A stretch of DNA of 64,000 nt from contig JAGDZJ010000007.1 of NCBI GenBank assembly GCA_049115955.1, forward strand, positions 1 to 64,000, in the 5' to 3' direction. Made by a program: the position numbers and the translations under genes. Positions 52,568-61,742 of this stretch are shown here, in pieces (the first letter of the stretch is position 1; every line of letters starts with the position of its first letter). Source of the DNA: Salinispirillum sp049115955. GTDB lineage: Bacteria; Pseudomonadota; Gammaproteobacteria; Pseudomonadales; Natronospirillaceae. The notes under the pieces were generated by a model. That model made no database searches. It was not told the origin of the DNA and worked only from the letters and a program-made list of their open reading frames with translations.

Positions 52568-54516
52568 CAGTTCGCTCCTAGTTTGATTCTTCTGTAGCGC
52601 TTGTCTGAAACCGCCAAGGCGGCGCCCAGAGACATAATGATCGCCCCGAGCCAGATCCAACGTACATAAGGTTTGACCTGTAAGCGCACCGCCCAGTCGC
52701 CACTGTTACCCAATTGCTCGGCCAGGGAAACATAGAGATCACGTGGTAAACGCCCCATAATACCGGCTTCGGTCATCAGCTGACCTGCCGCGGTGTAAAA
52801 CCGCTTCTCTGCAACTAGGCTACCCGTTTGGCGCGCTCCGTTGTACAGATCAAAATGGCCCATTTGAGTAATGAAATTTGGCCCCTCAGCAACTTCAAAA
52901 CGCGTAAACTCGAAGGTCCAATCACCCAATGTGTGTCGATCACCAGGCCCCATCCGGACATCCGTTTGCATCTCAAACTGGGTCACCATGGTCACACCGA
53001 CAACCAATACGCCCAAGCCCAAGTGGCCCAGTATCATGCCATAGTAACTGCGGCTTAACTTGCGCAGGCCAGCCCACAACGAAGATGCATTACGGGTACT
53101 GTCGTACAGCGCCTTACCCAGACCAAGCACCAACCACCAAGCAAGAGAAAGACCCAGTACCACGCGCCAATTGAGGTCACCAGCATAGAGCCAATTACAG
53201 AAGGCTCCGAGCGCAATGGCGAGCGCTATATTGTAACCGGCCCAAGTCAGAACGGGTTTGACCTCGTGACGTTTCCAACGCACCCACTGGCCTACACCCA
53301 GCAACAGTATCAACAGAGGTGCAAGTGCTAAGGTGAGATCATTAAACCACGGCGGGCCGATGGAAATTTTACGCAACCCCAACAGGTCATTAGCAACGGG
53401 TGCAAACGTCAAAATGATGATCAGCACAGTAAACAAAGTCAGCATCAGGTTGTTACCCAATAAGAACATTTCGCGCGACATCCACTCGAACCGCGTGGTG
53501 CTTTTCAGGGTAGGCAGACGAATGGCGTACAGCAGTAAAGCACCGGCGGTGAATACCACAAAGATGCCCAGAATAAACATGCCTCGCTGTGGGTCATTGG
53601 CAAACGAATGCACTGACGTCAGCACACCAGAGCGCACCAAGAAAGTACCCAGTAAGGTCATACAGAACGTAGTGATGGCCAACAACACCGTCCAGCTTTT
53701 ATACACCCCACGTTTGTCAGTGGCTGCTAAAGAATGCATGAGTGCGGTGCCCACCAGCCAAGGTATCAAGGATGCGTTTTCTACCGGATCCCAGAACCAC
53801 CAGCTGCCCCAGCCTAATTCGTAGTAAGCCCACCAAGAGCCCAAGGCGATACCCAGCGTCATAAAGGCCCAAGCGACCGTCGTCCACGGCCGTGACCAAC
53901 GTGCCCAAGCGCTGTCTAAGCGGCCAATCAGCAGTGCTGCGATGGCGAATGAGAAAGCCACCGAGAAGCCCACGTAACCCATGTACAGTAGGGGTGGGTG
54001 GAAGATCAGCCCAATATCCTGCAATAAGGGATTCAGGTCAGCGCCGTCTAACGGTGGGAAAGGCAGTACGCGAGCAAACGGGTTCGAGGTGAAAATCAGG
54101 AACGCATTAAACGCCGCCAGTATCAGACCCATCACGGCCAATACCACCGCGACCATATCTAATGGCAAACGGCGACTAAAAGCCGCTACGGCAACAGCCC
54201 AGAAACTCAGTATCATGACCCACAACAGCATGGACCCTTCGTGACCGCCCCAAACAGCACTGATCTTGTAATAGATCGGCAATGCGCTGTTGGAATGATT
54301 CGCCACATAGCTGACGGTGAAGTCATCTTGCAAGAAATTTCGTGTCAGTATAATAAAGGCAATAAACAGAAACGCAGCGCTGCCCAGTGCCATGGGGCGG
54401 GCCAAGCGCAGCAAACCAGCGTGCTGGCGGTAATAGCCCACGAGAGGAAACACGCCCTGCCCGAGACTCAAGAAGAACGCAAAGATCAGAGCCAATAAGC
54501 CAAATTCAGCAGTCAT
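52567..54516 (-). CDS. ccmF: Haem lyase subunit CcmF
   Basis: 649 residues, about 14-15 membrane helices. Key motifs are KISAVWGGHEGSMLLWVMIL and the tryptophan-rich WWD segment GWGSWWFWDPVENASLIPWL with nearby histidines. It joins haem to apocytochrome c with CcmH and CcmI. Starts 9 bases after ccmE. Confidence 0.97.
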   Translation of the reverse strand: MTAEFGLLALIFAFFLSLGQGVFPLVGYYRQHAGLLRLARPMALGSAAFLFIAFIILTRNFLQDDFTVSYVANHSNSALPIYYKISAVWGGHEGSMLLWVMILSFWAVAVAAFSRRLPLDMVAVVLAVMGLILAAFNAFLIFTSNPFARVLPFPPLDGADLNPLLQDIGLIFHPPLLYMGYVGFSVAFSFAIAALLIGRLDSAWARWSRPWTTVAWAFMTLGIALGSWWAYYELGWGSWWFWDPVENASLIPWLVGTALMHSLAATDKRGVYKSWTVLLAITTFCMTLLGTFLVRSGVLTSVHSFANDPQRGMFILGIFVVFTAGALLLYAIRLPTLKSTTRFEWMSREMFLLGNNLMLTLFTVLIIILTFAPVANDLLGLRKISIGPPWFNDLTLALAPLLILLLGVGQWVRWKRHEVKPVLTWAGYNIALAIALGAFCNWLYAGDLNWRVVLGLSLAWWLVLGLGKALYDSTRNASSLWAGLRKLSRSYYGMILGHLGLGVLVVGVTMVTQFEMQTDVRMGPGDRHTLGDWTFEFTRFEVAEGPNFITQMGHFDLYNGARQTGSLVAEKRFYTAAGQLMTEAGIMGRLPRDLYVSLAEQLGNSGDWAVRLQVKPYVRWIWLGAIIMSLGAALAVSDKRYRRIKLGAN

Positions 54517-54525
54517 CCATTACTC

Positions 54526-54981
54526 CTAGTAGTCTGCAGGACGAGTAGGAAGTTGATGACCAGCCGCTTCAAGCGCTGCGGCTACTTCCGGTGGCATGTA
54601 GTTTTCATCGTGGCGTGCCAACACCTCTGTAGCGCGGAAGACGCCGTCAGCATCGACGCTGCCCATGGCCACCACGCCCTGCCCTTCACGAAACAGATCG
54701 GGCAAGATTCCTACGTAAGACATGGTGATTTCGGACAGGAAGTCTGTTACTTGAAAATTCACCGCCAGCGTTTCAGTATCGCGGCGCACACTGTCTACCA
54801 CAACCATGCCACCGGCGCGTATCGGTTGGTCCACCGGCGCTAACCCTTCAGCGATTTCGGTTGGCGAGAAGAACAGGTTCACCTGATGCCGATTCGCGAA
54901 CAACAGTAGAATAACGGCAACACTGAACAGACTGACCGCGATAAGGATCAGTGTCAGCTTCTGGCGACGCGCTGGATTCAT
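54526..54981 (-). CDS. ccmE: Haem chaperone CcmE
   Basis: 151 residues. One N-terminal membrane helix (about 8-27), then a periplasmic OB fold (IRAGGMVVVDSVRR, YVGILPDLFREGQGVVAMG). The haem-binding histidine and tyrosine are in ARHDENYMPPEV, three residues apart as usual. The ATG overlaps the ccmD stop. Confidence 0.97.
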   Translation of the reverse strand: MNPARRQKLTLILIAVSLFSVAVILLLFANRHQVNLFFSPTEIAEGLAPVDQPIRAGGMVVVDSVRRDTETLAVNFQVTDFLSEITMSYVGILPDLFREGQGVVAMGSVDADGVFRATEVLARHDENYMPPEVAAALEAAGHQLPTRPADY

Positions 54982-55154
54982 AATACTCCCCGTTTTTTCA
55001 TTTTCCGGAACTCTTGAATTACACGCCGTTTCTGCACAGCCAGACTGACTAAGTGACTTACAATGATGACCACTGCAATGCCATAGACGGACCAGACGTA
55101 TACACCATGACGGCCCATGCGGATGAACTCTGCGAACGTTTCAAAGTAGCCCAT
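54978..55154 (-). CDS. ccmD: Haem exporter protein CcmD
   Basis: 58 residues. MGYFETFAEFIRMGRHGVYV opens the protein, then one membrane helix (WSVYGIAVVIIVSHLVSLAV) and a basic tail (QKRRVIQEFRKMKKRGVL). CcmD releases holo-CcmE from the CcmABC complex. ATG 55154 is 1 base after the ccmC stop. TGA overlaps the ccmE ATG (ATGA). It is too short for many gene callers but certain from position and sequence. Confidence 0.95.
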   Translation of the reverse strand: MGYFETFAEFIRMGRHGVYVWSVYGIAVVIIVSHLVSLAVQKRRVIQEFRKMKKRGVL

Positions 55155-55155
55155 A

Positions 55156-55917
55156 TTATGCCTTCTCCCACCCTGCTAGCTCATCCCGCACCCAGCGTGT
55201 TTTGCGCTCCCTATACAAAATTTCCAGCCGCGTTCGATAGATAACCAACGTCGCAACGCACAAGTAAGTGGCCGCCATACTGAGCAGCAATGGAATCAAC
55301 ATATCCATCGCCATGGTCGTCTCTCGAGTAATTCGAATAGTCGCTGGCTGGTGCAGGGTATTCCACCATTCTACCGAGTACTTAATGATGGGTAGATTGA
55401 CGACCCCAACCAAAACAATGATGGCAGCGGCTTTGTCGGCCAGCTTTTGTTCTTCAATCGCGTTATGGATGGCCCACAGTCCGACAAACAAGAAAAACTG
55501 AATGAGCATGGAGGTCAGACGCGCGTCCCAAACCCAGTAGGTACCCCAAGTAGGCTTACCCCATATTGCACCGGACACCAGTGCTAGCGCCGTTAAAGAC
55601 ATCCCAATGGTCACGCATTGCCGAGCCACCATGTCGGCCAACTTGATGCGCCACACCAAGCTCACCACAGCCATAACCGCCATGCTCAAATACACCGCCA
55701 TCGAGGCACTGGCCGCTGGCACATGGACAAAAATGATGCGATAGCTGTTGCCTTGCAAGTAGTCCTCTGGTGCGAACGCCAAACCCCAGACCCAAGCGAC
55801 CAACAAGCCACTGCCGCCCAGTACACCTAATATACGCGCCCAGATCAAACTCACGCCGTAAAACTTCTGCGGCGAACTCCACTGGTGAACCCATTGCCAA
55901 CTCAGCCAACCAAACAT
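55156..55917 (-). CDS. ccmC: Haem handling membrane protein CcmC
   Basis: 253 residues starting MFGWLSWQWVHQWSSPQKFY, six membrane helices, and the WWD-type motif WGKPTWGTYWVWDARLTSML. Histidines lie in FVHVPAAS and NTLHQPA. It attaches haem to CcmE. ATG 55917 follows GAGAGGCC. The longer frame to 56004 runs into ccmB. Confidence 0.96.
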   Translation of the reverse strand: MFGWLSWQWVHQWSSPQKFYGVSLIWARILGVLGGSGLLVAWVWGLAFAPEDYLQGNSYRIIFVHVPAASASMAVYLSMAVMAVVSLVWRIKLADMVARQCVTIGMSLTALALVSGAIWGKPTWGTYWVWDARLTSMLIQFFLFVGLWAIHNAIEEQKLADKAAAIIVLVGVVNLPIIKYSVEWWNTLHQPATIRITRETTMAMDMLIPLLLSMAATYLCVATLVIYRTRLEILYRERKTRWVRDELAGWEKA

Positions 55918-55927
55918 TCTGGCCTCT

Positions 55928-56587
55928 CTAATCGTTAAGTGATAATCGGAGTGCTCCGGCGGCCACCCAAGGGGATAACGCCAAAGCAAAAAAAGTGATG
56001 GCACCGGTGAGCGCCAACGGGGCCAGGTAATTCATACCCGCCGTAGCAGAGCCAATGGTTCCGGTACCAAAAATTAAAACAGGAATATACAAAGGCAGCA
56101 CCAACAATGACAGCAACAAGCCACCACGGCGCAACCCTACGACCAGCGCAGCACCGATCGAACCAATGCAGCTAAACGTCAACGTCCCAAGAGCCAGCGT
56201 CAGCATGGTTACCGGCATCACCGCAGCAGGCAAACCCAGCATCATGCCCAACAAAGGCGACATCAAGGTCAACGCCAGACCGGTAAAACACCAGTGACAA
56301 AGAATCTTCGCCATGACTGCCGCCGCTAACGACGTATCACGCGTCGCCAGTTGTTCCAGTCCACCATCCGCGTAGTCATAGCGAAATAAGGTATCCAACG
56401 ACAACAAAGTCGCCAGCAACGCCGCCACCCACAGAATGCCCGGGGCAAGCAAGGTAAGCCGGGCGAGGTCTGGCGTAACGGCCAGGGGAAACAAAGCCAC
56501 CACCATCACATTGAACGCCAATGGATTCATCAATTCGGCCCGGCGACGCATGGCCAGCAACAGTTCTCGGCGTACCAGATAGCTCAA
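55928..56587 (-). CDS. ccmB: Haem exporter ABC permease CcmB
   Basis: 219 residues, six membrane helices. N-terminal LVRRELLLAMRRRAELMNPL and LFRYDYADGGLEQL are family stretches. The start is TTG at 56587, overlapping the ccmA stop (TTGA) with GGGAGAG upstream. Confidence 0.95.
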   Translation of the reverse strand: MSYLVRRELLLAMRRRAELMNPLAFNVMVVALFPLAVTPDLARLTLLAPGILWVAALLATLLSLDTLFRYDYADGGLEQLATRDTSLAAAVMAKILCHWCFTGLALTLMSPLLGMMLGLPAAVMPVTMLTLALGTLTFSCIGSIGAALVVGLRRGGLLLSLLVLPLYIPVLIFGTGTIGSATAGMNYLAPLALTGAITFFALALSPWVAAGALRLSLND

Positions 56588-57228
56588 CGCGGCTCTCCCA
56601 TAGGCTTCTCATGCAAATGGATCTCGGTAAACCGCAGATGCTGTGGCTCATGGTGCGTGGTAAACAATAAAGCTCCGCCACGCTCACAGTGCTGCTGCAT
56701 ATGATGCTCCAACTCAGCCACTCCGCTTTTATCCAAAGCAGCAAAGGGCTCGTCCAGCACCCAGCAACTCGGCATGCCCGATACATAGAGTTGCGCTAAA
56801 GCTACTCGGCGTTGCTGTCCGGCCGACAATTCACTGCCCAGACTGTCATCGTACCCCCGCAACGCAACCGCTCGCAGGGCGTCGTCTACAGCGGATTCAT
56901 TTAAGGTCACACCGGATAAGCGCGCTAAAAAGTAGAGATTCTCAGCCACCGTCAAGTAAGGCGACACACCCGTTTTGTGACCGACGTAAATAAACGGTTG
57001 ATGCCCGTCGGCGCGACTGGCCCACGTGAACTGACCTTCTAAGTAATGGTTCAAGCCGACAAGGCCGCGCAGCAAGGTTGTCTTGCCCGCACCATTAGGC
57101 CCCACGAAACGCATCGCCTGCCCCGCTTGCACTGTCAACGAAAGACCCGTAAACAACACGCGATCGTCACGCTCACACGCCAATTGCTCGACGCTCAAAA
57201 CAGGATTGATAGGGGGCTCAGGTGGCAA
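56584..57228 (-). CDS. ccmA: Haem exporter ABC ATPase CcmA
   Basis: 214 residues. Walker A in RFVGPNGAGKTTLLRGLVGL, signature LSAGQQRRVALAQLYVSG, Walker B CWVLDEPFAALDKSG, and the H-loop in LLFTTHHEP. It powers release of holo-CcmE. Start TTG 57228 with GAGG upstream. First gene of the nine-gene ccm operon. Confidence 0.96.
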   Translation of the reverse strand: MPPEPPINPVLSVEQLACERDDRVLFTGLSLTVQAGQAMRFVGPNGAGKTTLLRGLVGLNHYLEGQFTWASRADGHQPFIYVGHKTGVSPYLTVAENLYFLARLSGVTLNESAVDDALRAVALRGYDDSLGSELSAGQQRRVALAQLYVSGMPSCWVLDEPFAALDKSGVAELEHHMQQHCERGGALLFTTHHEPQHLRFTEIHLHEKPMGEPR

Positions 57229-57352
57229 GTTGTACCTCAGAAAGTCGGAACCAGTGAGTAGACCGATACAACAGGACCTCGTCCTGAAGGGCGCGATAAT
57301 ATAGCATTTTCAGACAGAGATTTGCACCACTAGGGAAGCTCTGAAGTATTCC

Positions 57353-57814
57353 CTAGCGCTGTTGCATCTCTTGTACGTCCAGTTCGCGGGTCAACAACAC
57401 TTCCAGCTCGCGCAATTGCGCATTGCCGGGGTATTTCTTACGCAGCGATTCAATCAGCATCAAGGCTCGGGCGTACTGACGCTGGCGATACAGCGTGCGA
57501 ATCTCAACAATTGCGCGCTGCAACAACAACCGATCGGCTTCATTTCTTTGCTGCCTTGCGCCACCCAGGCGCAGGTAACGGTACAACGTAAAGACGGATA
57601 AAATCGTCACGGCCAGCCCAACAACGCTGTACAGCAAACGCAGAATCGTTCCCGCGACACCAAAGTCGCCCACACATAGGCCGTTGGACAGTTGACACAA
57701 CAACCATTCTCGACCACTCACCCCGTCGATCACCATGGTAATACCCAACGCCATAATGGCCGCGTAAATCACACCCGGCAGAGCACGCATGAAACGTTGC
57801 GTCAACGTGCTCAA
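57353..57814 (-). CDS. Small membrane protein of unknown function
   Basis: 153 residues. Two membrane helices (about 12-30 and 58-80) separated by a short loop with two cysteines (LLCQLSNGLCVGD), then a cytoplasmic helical part resembling a single TPR-like hairpin (IVEIRTLYRQRQYARALMLI). I do not recognise a family. TTG start at 57814 overlaps the dehydrogenase stop (TTGA) and has GGAG upstream. A hairpin (57330-57337 with 57349-57356) covers its stop codon. Confidence 0.7.
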   Translation of the reverse strand: MSTLTQRFMRALPGVIYAAIMALGITMVIDGVSGREWLLCQLSNGLCVGDFGVAGTILRLLYSVVGLAVTILSVFTLYRYLRLGGARQQRNEADRLLLQRAIVEIRTLYRQRQYARALMLIESLRKKYPGNAQLRELEVLLTRELDVQEMQQR

Positions 57815-58767
57815 TAGCCTAACTCCATGTTCACAATGTTTCTGAGCGCTGCACCATCAAGATACCTCTGCAGATTATCCAACACGATAGGCAACACCCA
57901 TTGCGGCTGACTTTGGGCCGCAACGTGCGGCGTCACCACCACCTGAGCGTGCTGCCAGTATGGATGTTCTACCGGCAAAGGCTCTTGGCGAAAAACGTCC
58001 AGCACGGCCCGACGCTCGGGCTGAGCGTCTAACGCGGCCAGCAACGCATCGTCTTGCACCGTAGCGCCCCGCCCTACATTGATAAAAATTGCATCATTCG
58101 CTAAGCCGTTAAAAAAAGCGTCATCCAAGAGTCCATCGGTATCGGGCGTATAGGGCAAGGTATTGATGACAATACGGTACTGAGCCAGTATTGGATGGGC
58201 TTGTTCCCACTGATGAACGCTATCGAACGCCGCCAACGGTCGCCCGGACCGACTGACGCCGTCTACGCGTTTTGTCCAAGGCGCGAGACGCTGCGCAACG
58301 ATTTGACCAATAGCGCCGGTGCCCAACACCAAGGCAGCATCTTCTTCTATGGTGCGGTAGTCCATCCACTGCCATGCCTTCTGTTCTTGCAACTGCTGGT
58401 AATGTCCAATTTGGCGCGTCAGATTCAGCACTTGGCCCAGTACGTATTCAGCAATGTGCGGACCCGCGATATCGCGCGAATTGGTTACGAGTAGATTCTT
58501 TGGCAGCTGCGCGCGTAACGGCAGCAAGGCATCGACACCTGAGAAAAACGTGTGATACCACTCTATATTGGGTAGCTGCGGTAGCCATTTCGCGCCTTCC
58601 GGTGTATCACCCCAAAGAACGGTGCACTGCTGCGCCTTGTTAAGGAAGTCATCTTCATCATCAAAAATCACTTGAATGGGTAATTCCGTCTGTTGTGCCA
58701 GCAACGCACGCCATTGAGCGGTGCGTTGACTTACCAATGCAACGTTTAATCGTTGTTCCACATCCAC
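57811..58767 (-). CDS. ghrA: D-2-hydroxyacid dehydrogenase, glyoxylate/hydroxypyruvate reductase A-like
   Basis: About 318 residues. NAD(P) site ALVLGTGAIGQIVAQRLAPW, catalytic arginine in FINVGRGATVQDDALLAAL, glutamate in FRQEPLPVEHPYW and histidine in VVTPHVAAQSQP. The arrangement fits the GhrA branch of the family, and the true substrate is not shown. Start is GTG 58767 or GTG 58761. Coupled to the small membrane protein downstream. Confidence 0.82.
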   Translation of the reverse strand: MDVEQRLNVALVSQRTAQWRALLAQQTELPIQVIFDDEDDFLNKAQQCTVLWGDTPEGAKWLPQLPNIEWYHTFFSGVDALLPLRAQLPKNLLVTNSRDIAGPHIAEYVLGQVLNLTRQIGHYQQLQEQKAWQWMDYRTIEEDAALVLGTGAIGQIVAQRLAPWTKRVDGVSRSGRPLAAFDSVHQWEQAHPILAQYRIVINTLPYTPDTDGLLDDAFFNGLANDAIFINVGRGATVQDDALLAALDAQPERRAVLDVFRQEPLPVEHPYWQHAQVVVTPHVAAQSQPQWVLPIVLDNLQRYLDGAALRNIVNMELGY

Positions 58768-58929
58768 CTCAAAATCATAACTTTGAGGCCATTCTATGCC
58801 GTGGCAAGCAGACCCGACAACATTGCCCTAAAGGATTTCCGGAATAATCGCTGCAAGTCTTGTTTTTCCTCAAAAAACTGCCCAACATAGCAACGTCCCA
58901 TAAACTCTAATAACAACAGAGAGAAAAGC

Positions 58930-60150
58930 ATGAATAAAAACATACTAATCGCTGCCGCCGTTGTGGTGATAGCTGCTATTGGTGTAGGCGTTTGGATGCA
59001 GTCCGGCGCTGACGAAGGCGACGTGAAAATCGGTTTCTTGGGTGGTTTTACTGGTCCTATTGAAAGCTTGTCACCGGCTATTTTTGACGGTGCTCAACTG
59101 GCAGTAGCCCAAGTAAACGAGCAAGGCGGAATCCTCAATAACCGTACCGTGGTTATGCCTTCTGCAGATACTACTTGTGTTGACGCCTCTGCGGCTTCTA
59201 ACTCGGCAGACCGCTTGGTTAACTCCGAGAACGTAACGGCCATCGTCGGCGCGCTGTGTACTGGTGCTACGATTGCTGCGGCGAACAACGCGGGTATCCC
59301 TGGCGGTGTTGTGATGGTGTCACCAGCGTCAACTGCACCTGCAGTGACTACGCTGAATGACAACGATCTGGTATTCCGTACTGTTCCTTCAGACGCCTTC
59401 CAAGGTGCTGCATTGGCTCGCTTGCTGCTGTCCAAAGGCATCGATACCGTTGCTGTTACCTATGTGAACAACGACTACGGTCGCGGCTTGGCTGACGCTT
59501 TCACCGGTGAGTTCCAGAACGGTGGCACAGTAGCCGCTAACTTGGCACACGAAGACGGTCGTGCTGATTACCGCTCTGAGCTGGGTAACTTGGCATCAAC
59601 TGGCGCGCAGACTCTGGTCGTTCTGGCCTATGCCGACGGTTCTGGTCAGACTATCCTGCGTCAAGCGCATGAAAGCGGCAACTTCACTCAGTACGTAGGT
59701 GCTGACGGCATGGTCGGTGATACACTGGTCAATGCAGTAGGCGCAAGCGTACTGGAAGGCATGATCGCAACACGTCCTGGTACGCCTGACATTCCAGGTG
59801 CTGAAATCTTCGCTGCGATGGCTACCGCTTCTGGTTTAGATCCTAACGCGGTATTTGCTGCACAGTCTTACGACGCTGCTTTCTTGTTGGCACTGGCAAT
59901 TGAGAAAAACGGCTCCTCGGATCGTGCTGGTCTGTCTGCTGCTCTGCGTGATGTGAGCTCTGCTCCTGGCGAGATCATCTTGCCCGGCGAGTGGGAAAAA
60001 GCTAAGCGTCTGATCGCTGCTGGCACTGCCATCAACTACGAAGGTGCTTCAGGCAGCCACGAGTTCGACGAGAACGGTGACGTACCTGGCGTTGTGGTAG
60101 AAATGGTTGTACGTGGTGGAACCTTTGAAACCTTGGGCTTCATCGAGTAA
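58930..60150 (+). CDS. ABC transporter substrate-binding protein, branched-chain amino acid (LivK-like) family
   Basis: 406 residues. A hydrophobic N terminus (about 5-23) ends in VWMQSGADEG. There is no lipobox cysteine, so it is exported by a signal peptide (possible cut after SGA) or stays anchored. The periplasmic-binding fold includes KIGFLGGFTGPIESL, AQVNEQGGILNNRTV, VVMVSPASTAPAVTT and TVAVTYVNNDYGRGL. The mature part is very acidic, as in marine or halophilic bacteria. It faces the livM/H/F/G genes convergently, so the same transporter is likely. The ligand could be another amino acid or amide. Confidence 0.9.
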   Translation: MNKNILIAAAVVVIAAIGVGVWMQSGADEGDVKIGFLGGFTGPIESLSPAIFDGAQLAVAQVNEQGGILNNRTVVMPSADTTCVDASAASNSADRLVNSENVTAIVGALCTGATIAAANNAGIPGGVVMVSPASTAPAVTTLNDNDLVFRTVPSDAFQGAALARLLLSKGIDTVAVTYVNNDYGRGLADAFTGEFQNGGTVAANLAHEDGRADYRSELGNLASTGAQTLVVLAYADGSGQTILRQAHESGNFTQYVGADGMVGDTLVNAVGASVLEGMIATRPGTPDIPGAEIFAAMATASGLDPNAVFAAQSYDAAFLLALAIEKNGSSDRAGLSAALRDVSSAPGEIILPGEWEKAKRLIAAGTAINYEGASGSHEFDENGDVPGVVVEMVVRGGTFETLGFIE

Positions 60151-60230
60151 GTAGTAGTTGCACATATAAGGCGGAAGAGCGCAGCGTCATCCGCCTGAGA
60201 CACAAACCCAACGAGTATAACGTAGGGCAA

Positions 60231-60266
60231 AAAAAAACCGAATCAGTTACCTGATTCGGTTTTTTT
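60231..60266. terminator. Bidirectional terminator between the binding protein and livM
   Basis: A perfect 16-bp stem (60231-60246 with 60251-60266), 4-base loop, A and T runs at both ends. It serves the plus-strand binding protein gene and could also stop livM read-through. Confidence 0.93.
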
Positions 60267-60461
60267 ATGGGCGTCTTTAACACACCCTAGTAACGCTGTC
60301 ATACAACTCTGTGTCTGCGCTACCCGAGTATCTCACATCACCTGAATTGATTGGATAAGTGCAACACTGCAACCAGATCAGGTAGATAGTCCAGACACAG
60401 TGTCGAGAACTACCTACTCCTTACCTGTTCACTCTACCCACCCACTCTTCTCAGCAAAGAA
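60267..60461. other. Gene-free tail downstream of livM
   Basis: Part of a 311-base gap between the convergent binding-protein gene and livM. Beyond the terminator I see no gene, repeat or strong hairpin. Confidence 0.6.
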
Positions 60462-61742
60462 TCAATTGTGGTGCGGCACCTTCTCCGGCAACAAGCCCTT
60501 AGGCGCGTAACGCAAGACCAGTGCAATCAACAACCCGATTGAAAATACCCGAGCCTGCAGAGCGCGACTGGACAGATTCGACGGCGCATCCCAGTCAAAT
60601 ACAGAGGAGCCGATAGAAGTAAACACTTCCAGCAACCACAGCGCCAATGGCTCAGACATGATCCAGATGATGTACACCACCAAGGTACCGATGATAGTAC
60701 CCAAGTTGTTACCCGGCCCACCTAGAATCACCATCACCAAAACAAGGAACGTGTGGTTCAACGGAATGTACCCCTGCGGATCAAAGATGCCGTTAAAGCT
60801 TCCCAGTGCAGCACCACCCAAGCCCATCAAGAAGCAACCCAAAACAAAGATCTCTAAGTTGCGTTTATTAACGTTCTTGCCCATGGCAGACGCCGACACT
60901 TCGTTGTCACGTATGGCACGAATCATCCGGCCCCAAGGCGCGTGATAGGCGCGGTGCAACAGAAAGAAGATCACCACGATCATTACCGCCGTCACCGACA
61001 AATACAGTGCCCGCGCCATCACAAAGCCCACATCAATGGGTTGCGGTACTGGCCAAGGCAGCGGCGACACAGTGGCCGTACCCCGGGTCAGCCAGTCCTC
61101 GTTCTTCAGCACGGCTTTGATGATCTCGGCCACACCCAAGGTCGCTATGGCCAAATAGTCACTGCGCAGGCCGAGACAAATGTGACCAATGAAATAACCG
61201 ACAAACCCTGCCAGCACAGCACCCGCCAACCAGCCCATCCAGACAGGCATGGCCAAACCACCAATATATCCGGCCTGCTCTTCAATGGCAGCCGCTACCG
61301 GCATGAAGTTTACTTTAATGGTGAAGTACACAATGATGGCAACCGCTATCGTCAAAGCCGTTCGCAGCTTTTTCGATAAGCCAAGACGGTACGACTGTGA
61401 CGCTGCAACGACCAGCGCAATACCAAACAGCACCTTCAAGAATACACCGCCTAACTGCGCGGGCAATCCGGAATCCCAGAAGGCCGGATTGGTCGGCATA
61501 CTGAACAGCATGGCACAGAAGCCGCCCAAGGCCACGAACCCCATAACACCAGCATTGAACTGCCCGGCGTAGCCCCATTGGATGGTTAAGCCTAAGGCGA
61601 TGATCGCGTAACACGCGGCCTCCACCAGCATACGAGTACCGTACGCTGAGCCAAAAGACATAAAGATAAACAGCACCGCCACTGATACGATGGCGATCAG
61701 CGTGGTTTCACGCACAGGGAGATTTAAAGGCATGTTAGACAT
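60462..61742 (-). CDS. livM: Branched-chain amino acid type ABC permease LivM
   Basis: 426 residues, about 10 membrane helices. LTIQWGYAGQFNAGVMGFVA, LGLRSDYLAIATLGVAEIIK, GRMIRAIRDNEVSASAMGKN (coupling-helix region) and PLNHTFLVLVMVILGGPGN-type segments are family hallmarks. It starts with ATG sharing a base with the livH stop (TAATG). Last gene of the minus-strand liv run. Confidence 0.93.
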   Translation of the reverse strand: MSNMPLNLPVRETTLIAIVSVAVLFIFMSFGSAYGTRMLVEAACYAIIALGLTIQWGYAGQFNAGVMGFVALGGFCAMLFSMPTNPAFWDSGLPAQLGGVFLKVLFGIALVVAASQSYRLGLSKKLRTALTIAVAIIVYFTIKVNFMPVAAAIEEQAGYIGGLAMPVWMGWLAGAVLAGFVGYFIGHICLGLRSDYLAIATLGVAEIIKAVLKNEDWLTRGTATVSPLPWPVPQPIDVGFVMARALYLSVTAVMIVVIFFLLHRAYHAPWGRMIRAIRDNEVSASAMGKNVNKRNLEIFVLGCFLMGLGGAALGSFNGIFDPQGYIPLNHTFLVLVMVILGGPGNNLGTIIGTLVVYIIWIMSEPLALWLLEVFTSIGSSVFDWDAPSNLSSRALQARVFSIGLLIALVLRYAPKGLLPEKVPHHN

